DNA of 8,451 nucleotides from Bacillota bacterium (GTDB taxonomy: Bacteria; Bacillota; Clostridia; Oscillospirales; Ruminococcaceae), in contig JAEZQD010000102.1 of the NCBI GenBank assembly GCA_023413185.1, positions 1-8,451 of the forward strand. Direction: 5' to 3'. Both the position numbers and the translations under genes were made by a program. The notes below the pieces were generated by a model that saw nothing but the letters and a program-made list of their open reading frames with translations, was not told the origin of the DNA and made no database searches. This document shows, piece after piece, positions 1-4,683 of the stretch. Position 1 is the stretch's first letter. Each line of letters begins with the position of its first letter.

Positions 1-175
1 CAACCTCAGACTCTGCCTGCAGGAATGTTCCGCCAATCTTGGGCATGCGCTTTGCCATATATGCCGAAAGCTCGGTTTGGGGTGTAATCGGGTAACCGAA
101 AAAATGACGGCAGCCCGCCTGAATAGCGGCTTCCGCCAACGCCTCGTTTCCCTTCATCAGAACTCTTTCACTCAT
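1..175 (-). CDS. vorB: 2-oxoacid:ferredoxin oxidoreductase, VorB/KorA-type subunit (N-terminal part, runs off the window)
   Basis: This is the first 58 residues of the subunit of a 2-ketoisovalerate- or 2-oxoglutarate-type ferredoxin oxidoreductase that carries the pyrimidine-binding (POR_N) domain. The enzyme is cytoplasmic and converts a 2-oxoacid plus CoA to acyl-CoA, CO2 and reduced ferredoxin using thiamine diphosphate. The visible part reads MSERVLMKGNEALAEAAI and continues with FFGYPITPQTELSAYMA. The GNEA and YPITPQTE stretches are hallmarks of this domain in VorB/KorA proteins. The ATG at 175 is chosen because AAAGG and AGGTAGG sequences overlap the stop codon of the ferredoxin gene just upstream. 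Only 9 bases separate the two genes, which implies translational coupling. The rest of the gene and any beta and gamma subunits lie beyond position 1. The substrate (branched-chain 2-oxoacid, 2-oxoglutarate or other) cannot be decided from this fragment, so the symbol is provisional. Confidence 0.88.
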   Translation of the reverse strand, partial: MSERVLMKGNEALAEAAIQAGCRHFFGYPITPQTELSAYMAKRMPKIGGTFLQAESEV

Positions 176-184
176 TGCTGTTAC

Positions 185-391
185 CTACCTTTCCACCTTA
201 ATTGCTACGTCGGGGCACATTGTTGCGCACATTGCACAGCCGATGCATTTTTCCATCTCTAAAACCTGCGCGGGGTGATACCCCTTCACGTTAATGCGTT
301 CCTGCGCGAGCGTGATAATCTTTTTCGGGCAAGCCAGTACACAAACGCCGCAGCCCTTGCAGATGTTTTCGTTTACCGTCATCTTAGCCAT
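185..391 (-). CDS. 2[4Fe-4S] ferredoxin-like subunit of 2-oxoacid:ferredoxin oxidoreductase
   Basis: This 68-residue bacterial-type ferredoxin has two complete CxxCxxCxxxCP motifs. Cys11, 14, 17 and 21 form the first, and Cys49, 52, 55 and 59 form the second. Each ends in proline, as expected for two low-potential [4Fe-4S] clusters. The spacer between the motifs is longer than in free clostridial ferredoxins and matches the small delta-type subunit of VOR/KOR enzymes. It probably carries electrons from the thiamine-containing subunits to soluble ferredoxin. The start at 391 has a GGGAGG ribosome binding site 7 bases upstream. It lies 47 bases after the ATPase gene and 9 bases before vorB, so the three form one operon. 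The family assignment is firm. The delta-subunit role is inferred from gene order, and the symbols vorD or korD would fit. Confidence 0.93.
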   Translation of the reverse strand: MAKMTVNENICKGCGVCVLACPKKIITLAQERINVKGYHPAQVLEMEKCIGCAMCATMCPDVAIKVER

Positions 392-438
392 ATCGTAACC
401 TCCCAGCCATTAAAAGTACTATAGTAATATAAAAACAA

Positions 439-1107
439 CTAATCCCAGTTGGTTTTAACATAGATATCTACCGGATAACAGTGTTCTACCTGTTCGGACA
501 GCCCCTGCACCAACGATCTCTCCACGGCGGTGCATACCAGCGGCAGCCCCAGTGTTTGGCACACCTGCTGCGCAAACTGCGTGGATGCGGCAATAGCCTT
601 TGCCGTTGTTTCACGCGCGAGATTCGAGCAGTTTGCAACGCCGGTCGCCTTTAGTCGGGACGCCGCCTCAATCTCAGGCAACAGACTGCAAGCCTCATCC
701 GGCGTACGGGTAAGGTACCGATAGTGGTTTATGACATACAGCATATCGTAATTGACGTGCTCAAAGTGAGAACGGTACATACCAAGCGCAACCGCGCCCG
801 CATCGTCGCCGCCCACATCAAAGATTACGTGGGAGTCGTTGTCGGCAAACACCGAAAAAACCTCCGCCGATAAAACGGGAAGATCAAGGTTCGTATTCGC
901 GTACGGGGGGGCAATCAGACGGATTCCGAGCTCATCAAAGATACGCTTAAAATCCGCAGTGCGAAAATAAGGGTTAACAATATCCAAATCAACTATCGTC
1001 ACCCGCCGCCCACGTCTTGCACTGTCCACGGCAAGGTTTACGGCAAGGTTGGTTTTTCCGCTGCCGTAGTGCCCTGTAATGATGGTATATCGAGAAAGCT
1101 CACGCAT
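439..1107 (-). CDS. P-loop ATPase of the ParA/MinD/CobQ superfamily, first gene of the oxidoreductase operon
   Basis: This is a 222-residue cytoplasmic nucleotide-binding protein of unknown specific function. From the N-terminus it has a Walker A loop GHYGSGKT (residues 12-19), a second acidic motif VDLDIVNPYFR (39-49) resembling the switch I region of MinD/ParA proteins, and a Walker B-like FDVGGDDAG (96-104). The P-loop is the plain GxxGxGKT form and lacks the extra lysine of the deviant MinD/ParA signature KGGxxK, so it is a divergent member. There is no signal peptide, no membrane segment and no cysteine pair suggesting cluster scaffolding. The start is the ATG at 1107, with GGAG 9 bases upstream. 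A TTG at 1122 in the same frame overlaps that site and is unlikely. Leading an operon with ferredoxin and VorB subunits suggests a role in assembly or regulation of that enzyme, which is inference only. Confidence 0.85.
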   Translation of the reverse strand: MRELSRYTIITGHYGSGKTNLAVNLAVDSARRGRRVTIVDLDIVNPYFRTADFKRIFDELGIRLIAPPYANTNLDLPVLSAEVFSVFADNDSHVIFDVGGDDAGAVALGMYRSHFEHVNYDMLYVINHYRYLTRTPDEACSLLPEIEAASRLKATGVANCSNLARETTAKAIAASTQFAQQVCQTLGLPLVCTAVERSLVQGLSEQVEHCYPVDIYVKTNWD

Positions 1108-1171
1108 TACTATCCGCTCCAAATACGAGTTACGGCATTTGCGTATTCACTACACTGCACCGTTAAAGAAG

Positions 1172-1200
1172 ATTATAACACTTTTGCAGGCGATATACAA
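1172..1200 (-). promoter_or_regulatory. sigma-A-type promoter of the ATPase-ferredoxin-vorB operon
   Basis: On the minus strand there is a perfect -10 box TATAAT (1172-1177) and a weak -35 box TTGTAT (1195-1200), 17 bases apart. Transcription would start near 1165, giving a leader of about 58 bases before the ATG at 1107. The promoter lies just downstream of the spo0A terminator, as expected for an independent operon. Confidence 0.6.
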
Positions 1201-1233
1201 CAAAATACAACGAAATAGCAGGGTAAGGCAAAG

Positions 1234-1275
1234 CAAAACAGCGTTGTCGCAGGGGGATGCGACGACGCTGTTTTG
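1234..1275 (-). terminator. Intrinsic terminator of spo0A
   Basis: An 18-base-pair inverted repeat (arms 1234-1251 and 1258-1275) closes a 6-base purine loop. The only imperfection is one position that becomes a G-U pair in RNA. On the minus strand the stem is GC-rich at the top and ends in CTGTTTTG followed by CTTTGCC, giving a short U-rich tail. It lies 45 bases after the spo0A stop codon and separates spo0A from the ATPase operon promoter. The stem is nearly symmetrical and could also act on plus-strand transcripts. Confidence 0.8.
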
Positions 1276-1320
1276 TGAAAGGGAGGTGAATACTCGCATA
1301 TGTGCAACAGGTATTTTTCT

Positions 1321-2109
1321 TTAAACAGCGCCTCTCATGCGCAGCCTGAGCTTGTCCGAAATCATCGCGATGAACTCGGAATTGGTCGGCTTGCCGCGTA
1401 CGCCGTTAATGGTATAACCGAAATAGGAGTTTAGGGTATCGATATCGCCGCGATCCCACGCAACCTCTATCGCATGCCGAATTGCACGCTCTACCCGTGA
1501 AGAGGTGGTATCAAACCGCTTTGCAACGGTGGGGTACAACAACTTGGTGACCGAGTTAATCATCTCGCTGTCCTTTACGCTGAGCATTATTGCCTCACGC
1601 AGGTAATGGTAACCCTTAATGTGCGCAGGAACCCCAATCTGCAGTATGATGTCGGTTACCATCAGTTCCAAATCCATAGGCTGTGCGCGCACGGTGTGAA
1701 GGTCTTTAATCGTCGTCTTCACACTGCCCGAAGCACCCGCCATATTGCCGATGCGGTCCGCCAACACATCCAAATCAAAAGGCTTTAGGAAGTAAAACGC
1801 CGCCCCGGCACTGAGCACCTCGCGCTCGAGCATAGGATTATCGTAACCCGACATGATCATGAACATCGGCTTTTTCGGAATGCCTTTATTACCCGCCACC
1901 GACTTCATGACACCGATCGCATCAATGTGAGGAAGAAAAACATCAGCGAGTACCACATCGGGCAAAAGCTCTTCAATCTTCTCTACCAGCTTGCTGCCGT
2001 TTTTTGGCGTTGTAATGGGAATAAAGCCCCGCGACTTTAATACCTCAGTACATAAACCGCCAAATTCCTTTGAATCGTCCGCGATTAGAACTTTTAACGA
2101 ATTATCCAT
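1321..2109 (-). CDS. spo0A: Spo0A, sporulation transcription factor
   Basis: This is the master response regulator for entry into sporulation. Phosphorylated Spo0A dimerises and binds 0A boxes to activate early sporulation genes. The protein has 262 residues, close to the usual 260-275. The receiver domain spans about residues 5-125, with the acidic pair Asp11/Asp12, phospho-acceptor Asp56 (in DVFLPHID), switch residue Ser87 and invariant Lys109 (in LKPFD). A linker of about 20 residues leads to the Spo0A C-terminal DNA-binding domain. That domain includes GVPAHIKGYHYLREAI (about 159-174), the recognition helix region TTSSRVERAIRHAIEVAW (about 201-218) and the near-invariant KPTNSEFIAM. All key residues are present, so the protein should be functional. 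The ATG at 2109 has an ideal AGGAGG site 7 bases upstream. spoIVB lies 365 bases upstream on the same strand, the classical order. Confidence 0.98.
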   Translation of the reverse strand: MDNSLKVLIADDSKEFGGLCTEVLKSRGFIPITTPKNGSKLVEKIEELLPDVVLADVFLPHIDAIGVMKSVAGNKGIPKKPMFMIMSGYDNPMLEREVLSAGAAFYFLKPFDLDVLADRIGNMAGASGSVKTTIKDLHTVRAQPMDLELMVTDIILQIGVPAHIKGYHYLREAIMLSVKDSEMINSVTKLLYPTVAKRFDTTSSRVERAIRHAIEVAWDRGDIDTLNSYFGYTINGVRGKPTNSEFIAMISDKLRLRMRGAV

Positions 2110-2474
2110 TTTGTTTCCTCCTAAATCTCCTTCGGTCTAAGGTAATACTACCATAATTTGGTAATTTTTGCAAGGAGTTTTTGATGGTTTTACGGTGAAA
2201 CGACAAACATTTTGGTTGACAAAAATATCGTTTTTTTTACCCCAAAAGAAACAACCGAAGCATTACAAACACGATTATCAGCATTTAAGGTGGTAACGCG
2301 TCGTAAAGCGGATTATAAAAATTATACTGCACTTTTTTTAGATAGGCAATAGATATGCTACAATTATTTCAATTATTTATTTATATTTACATATTTGGAT
2401 GCGTTTTATATTATAATAGCACAATAACAATGTTGTATTGTCGTGCATTTTGCATATAAACACGCCAATTACCA
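2110..2474. other. AT-rich gap between spoIVB and spo0A, with a possible small plus-strand reading frame
   Basis: This 365-base stretch holds the spo0A ribosome binding site and promoter at its left end. At its right end is a weak bulged hairpin (2421-2441) after the spoIVB stop. The hairpin lacks a clear U-tail, so read-through from spoIVB into spo0A is possible. The middle is AT-rich. On the plus strand an open frame from 2185 to a TAG at 2350-2352 encodes a plausible polar peptide ending RRKADYKNYTALFLDRQ. Its only in-frame near-start is a TTG at 2212 without a ribosome binding site. A good AAGGAG-N6-ATG (2172-2186) precedes it, but that ATG is one base out of frame and gives only four codons. 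I therefore do not call a gene here. Confidence 0.5.
2145..2173 (-). promoter_or_regulatory. Probable vegetative promoter of spo0A, with a palindrome in the spacer
   Basis: On the minus strand a -35 box TTGCAA (2168-2173) and a -10 box TAGTAT (2145-2150) are separated by 17 bases, a good sigma-A arrangement. The start would be near 2138, about 29 bases before the ATG. The spacer overlaps a perfect TACCA-N5-TGGTA inverted repeat (2149-2163), which could be a repressor site. About 25 bases further upstream the sequence TTTGTCGTT (2199-2207) matches seven of nine positions of the 0A-box consensus TTTGTCRAA, so autoregulation is possible but weakly supported. I found no convincing sigma-H promoter. 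Confidence 0.5.
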
Positions 2475-3719
2475 TCACGATGCCTTTGATTTTGCGGTAT
2501 TTTGAATGGAGTCCGTTTCAAGAAGCATGTTCTCGGCAAAGATACCGTACCCTCTTGCGGGGTCGTTTACAAACACATGCGTAACGGCGCCTACGAGCTT
2601 GTTGTTTTGCAGAATCGGGCTGCCGCTCATCCCCTGCACTATGCCGCCTGTTTTTTCGAGCAGTCGGTTATCCGTAATGCGGATAATTAGGTTTTTCGTG
2701 GGATTTGCATCGGTCAGGTTCGCCTTCTCGATTATGATATTGTATTCCTTCGGCTCGCCGCCATCCACCGTGCTCAGTATTGTCGCCTTGCCCTCCTTAA
2801 CCTCTTGTTTGAGCGCAACAGGCACCGCCGCATGCTTGCTGGGACTCGCGTTAAGCATACCATAGATCCCCGTGTCGGTATTAACGATTAAACTGCCAGC
2901 TACGCTGCTGCTGTTAAAGCTGCCAATTAGTTCCCCCGGAAGCCCGGGAACGCCCTTGGTCACATCGGTTATCGTAACGCCCACAACATCCCCGCTCATT
3001 AGCGGCAGAATTTCTCCCGTATCGATGTCGCACACGGGGTGACCAAGACCCCCAAACAATCCGCTCTGCACATCAAAAAACGTTACCGTGCCAATCCCCG
3101 CCGAGCTGTCCCTAACCCATATGCCCGCTTTGTAGCGATTATCCGATTTGGCTTTTACCGGCGTGACGGAGATCTGCATCTCGTTGTGAGCACGCTTTAA
3201 CGTAATCACAAGCGGTTTGCCGTCGTAAGACGAAATGCCTGAGGAGATATCCTCATTGGACGTAACCCTTTTTCCGTTTATCTGTGTAATAATATCCCCA
3301 AGTTTGATACCAGCTTCCTTTGCCGGATTACGCATCCCTTTTTCTGCCTCAACATCCGTAAGACCCACAACCACCACGCCGTCGGTAAACATCTTAATGC
3401 CAAACGGTGTGCCGCAGGGTATCACAACCCGCTCGTCCACCACCGACACCTTAACATCCTTAATGGGAATCAGCCCAAAGATACTAAGCTGCGTGTCGTA
3501 GTGTGCGCCTGCATTGGTCGATTTTTCTGCCCGCACCGTTTTGTCCGAAATTGTGTTTTGCAGCGAACCTGCCTTTATATTTTCGCCAAGCAAAAGCTGG
3601 CTGCCCGCCTGTACCAAGAATTCATCCGGTAATCTTGAAGCCATAACGGCTACTGCCGTCAACGCCGTTATGGCGACTGCAAGACAGACCGCCGTTATTG
3701 TCCTAATTATTCTTCTCAT
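2475..3719 (-). CDS. spoIVB: SpoIVB, sporulation serine peptidase (PDZ plus S55 domain)
   Basis: SpoIVB is made in the forespore and secreted into the intermembrane space. There it cleaves the SpoIVFA-type inhibitor so that pro-sigma-K can be processed in the mother cell. The protein has 414 residues, against about 426 in Bacillus subtilis. An uncleaved signal anchor lies at about residues 8-28, after a basic MRRIIR start. A PDZ domain covers about 105-185, with GIKLGDIITQINGKRV. The S55 peptidase domain then follows. The catalytic triad can be assigned as His227 (in GHPV), Asp350 (in RITDN) and Ser365 (in GMSGSP). The 15-residue Asp-to-Ser spacing equals that of B. subtilis Asp363/Ser378. 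The conserved C-terminal block GAVTHVFVNDPARGYGIF is present. The start at 3719 has a modest GGAAAGG site 11 bases upstream. I could not find a convincing sigma-F/G promoter. Confidence 0.97.
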   Translation of the reverse strand: MRRIIRTITAVCLAVAITALTAVAVMASRLPDEFLVQAGSQLLLGENIKAGSLQNTISDKTVRAEKSTNAGAHYDTQLSIFGLIPIKDVKVSVVDERVVIPCGTPFGIKMFTDGVVVVGLTDVEAEKGMRNPAKEAGIKLGDIITQINGKRVTSNEDISSGISSYDGKPLVITLKRAHNEMQISVTPVKAKSDNRYKAGIWVRDSSAGIGTVTFFDVQSGLFGGLGHPVCDIDTGEILPLMSGDVVGVTITDVTKGVPGLPGELIGSFNSSSVAGSLIVNTDTGIYGMLNASPSKHAAVPVALKQEVKEGKATILSTVDGGEPKEYNIIIEKANLTDANPTKNLIIRITDNRLLEKTGGIVQGMSGSPILQNNKLVGAVTHVFVNDPARGYGIFAENMLLETDSIQNTAKSKAS

Positions 3720-3754
3720 ACGCTACCGTGCCTTTCCGTTTGTATTGCCCTTTG

Positions 3755-3821
3755 GATAGAACCGTCATAAGATCAATACAGCTGCACCATATTGGGCTGT
3801 AACAGAAAACCCGGTTCTATC
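3755..3821. repeat. Long nested inverted repeat upstream of spoIVB
   Basis: A perfect 10-base outer stem, GATAGAACCG (3755-3764) with CGGTTCTATC (3812-3821), encloses a second perfect 6-base stem, TACAGC (3777-3782) with GCTGTA (3796-3801). Inside that lies CCATATTGG, which can form a small 3-base-pair cap. The two stems are separated by a fairly symmetrical internal loop of 12 and 10 bases. The element lies 36 bases upstream of the spoIVB start. It has no adjacent U-run on the minus strand, so it does not look like an ordinary terminator. It could be a structured leader RNA or a protein-binding site. Confidence 0.55.
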
Positions 3822-4017
3822 TGTGGAATGTTTTTTTAATCGCCTCATCAATATCTTTGCCGTGGGTTTTTTAAATATCGTAGGCAAAAACAGAACCGAA
3901 TGTCTCAACTTCCCTTGCATACTCATAATTTGTCATGTGGCAAAAAACGGGAGGGCAGTGCGGCTTGTATTGTCAGGTTACGGCAACGCTCGGCACATCA
4001 ATTGACTGATATTGCTG

Positions 4018-4072
4018 CCATAACAAGCCTTGTTAATCGCTTTATTAAAGATAAATAACTACCATAACAAGC
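4018..4072. repeat. Cluster of direct repeats and palindromes upstream of the SLOG gene promoter
   Basis: The 11-base sequence CCATAACAAGC occurs at 4018-4028 and again at 4062-4072, 44 bases apart, which is about four helical turns. The first copy is part of a perfect 15-base palindrome, TAACAAG-C-CTTGTTA (4021-4035). A second perfect palindrome, CTTTA-T-TAAAG, lies between the copies (4040-4050). This layout upstream of the -35 box resembles an operator array for a dimeric regulator. No particular regulator can be named. Confidence 0.5.
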
Positions 4073-4091
4073 TGTTTGATTTCAAGCGCTC

Positions 4092-4120
4092 TTGCCGAAT
4101 TGCGCCGATTGTGTTAAAAT
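4092..4120 (+). promoter_or_regulatory. Sigma-A-type promoter of the SLOG gene
   Basis: A -35 box TTGCCG (4092-4097) and a -10 box TAAAAT (4115-4120) are separated by exactly 17 bases. The start would be near 4127, giving a leader of about 37 bases. The promoter position rules out the far-upstream TTG at 4092 as a start codon and supports the TTG at 4164. Confidence 0.6.
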
Positions 4121-4163
4121 TACACTAATTTTTACAGATTTTAAAGAAACGGAGCGGTTACGA

Positions 4164-4508
4164 TTGAAGGTTGCAATTATCGGTTCCCGCAACAGCGGCT
4201 GCATGACTGCAAAAGATATTATTGCGTATGTGCCGCAAAACTGCTCGGAGATTGTAAGCGGTGGTGCGCGCGGTATTGATACCCTTGCAGAGCAAGCTGC
4301 CACAACGCTTAAACTACCGTTAACATGCTTTACACCAAACTACGAAAGGTTTGGCAGCCTCGCACCGCTTAAGCGCAATGTTTCGATTGTGGATTACAGC
4401 GATTATGTGCTTGCTTTTTGGGATATGCGTTCTTCCGGCACGCGTTATGTGCTTTCATACTGCTTAAAATGCGAAAAACCGTTTAAAATAATACAGATTA
4501 AAAAATAA
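4164..4508 (+). CDS. Small SLOG-family (DprA/YspA-like) nucleotide-binding protein
   Basis: This 114-residue cytoplasmic protein has a Rossmann-like SLOG fold, related to the DUF2493/YspA and DprA/Smf groups. The visible signature is MKVAIIGSRNSG at the N-terminus (GSR at residues 7-9), SGGARGIDTLAE (32-43) for phosphate or nucleotide binding, and a C-terminal DYVLAFWDMRSSGTRYVL. The last motif is typical of stand-alone SLOG proteins in Clostridia. Members are proposed to bind or process nucleotide-derived ligands, but no reaction is known for this type. It lacks the C-terminal winged helix and the length (about 300 residues) of true DprA. The start is TTG at 4164, with GGAG 9 bases upstream. 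The frame is open further upstream, but that region contains the promoter. It is a single-gene unit, ending near a bidirectional terminator. The family call is confident and the function unknown. Confidence 0.85.
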   Translation: MKVAIIGSRNSGCMTAKDIIAYVPQNCSEIVSGGARGIDTLAEQAATTLKLPLTCFTPNYERFGSLAPLKRNVSIVDYSDYVLAFWDMRSSGTRYVLSYCLKCEKPFKIIQIKK

Positions 4509-4605
4509 CTTCACAGCACATTTTAAGCGCCTGTTTTTTATCGTTAGTTTTCTCATATTGGGGCTGTTCATCCCGACCAAACTCACCCTGTCACGATACA
4601 ATCAA

Positions 4606-4643
4606 ATGCGCGGGACTGCCGTTAACCGGCTAATCCCGCGCAT
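4606..4643. terminator. Bidirectional terminator between the convergent SLOG and P-type ATPase genes
   Basis: A perfect 10-base GC-rich stem has arms ATGCGCGGGA (4606-4615) and TCCCGCGCAT (4634-4643). Inside it, GCCG and CGGC can extend the structure around a TTAAC loop. The plus strand continues as ATTTGCTTTG, and the minus strand as TTGATTGTAT, so both tails are moderately T-rich. The position, 97 bases after one stop codon and 40 bases after the other, fits shared termination of the two converging genes. Confidence 0.75.
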
Positions 4644-4683
4644 ATTTGCTTTGTTCAATGAAACTGCTGTGGATAGGTTGTGC

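Larger units (their letters stand above)
3720..4163. other. Non-coding divergent region between spoIVB and the SLOG gene
   Basis: This 444-base gap separates the divergent starts of spoIVB (minus) and the SLOG gene (plus). It contains the nested inverted repeat at 3755-3821, a cluster of short palindromes and direct repeats at 4018-4072, and the SLOG promoter at 4092-4120. On the minus strand, 3936 down to 3817 reads as MTNYEYAREVETFGSVFAYD followed by Ile, a stop codon (3871-3873), and then KTHGKDIDEAIKKTFHR to a TAG. It looks protein-like on both sides of the stop, but no ribosome binding site precedes it. It may be a decayed small gene or chance. Nothing else coding is evident. Confidence 0.45.

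Noticed and set aside
1108..1122. TTG at 1122 as the start of the ATPase.
   Set aside because: It overlaps the GGAG site that serves the ATG at 1107 and has no site of its own.
1278..1434. Plus-strand GGGAGGTGA followed by an ATG at 1300 and a 44-codon frame.
   Set aside because: The spacing of 13 bases is too long, the frame lies mostly antisense to the conserved end of spo0A, and no promoter is visible.
2502..3501. Plus-strand frames opposite spoIVB.
   Set aside because: They mirror conserved SpoIVB codons and lack ribosome binding sites and recognisable motifs.
3823..4005. Plus-strand 60-codon frame starting with GTG in the spoIVB-SLOG gap.
   Set aside because: There is no ribosome binding site or promoter, and it starts inside the base of the nested inverted repeat. 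It looks like chance.
4092..4163. Upstream TTG at 4092 as the start of the SLOG protein.
   Set aside because: That codon is part of the -35 box, and the added residues are not part of the family fold. GGAG precedes the TTG at 4164.
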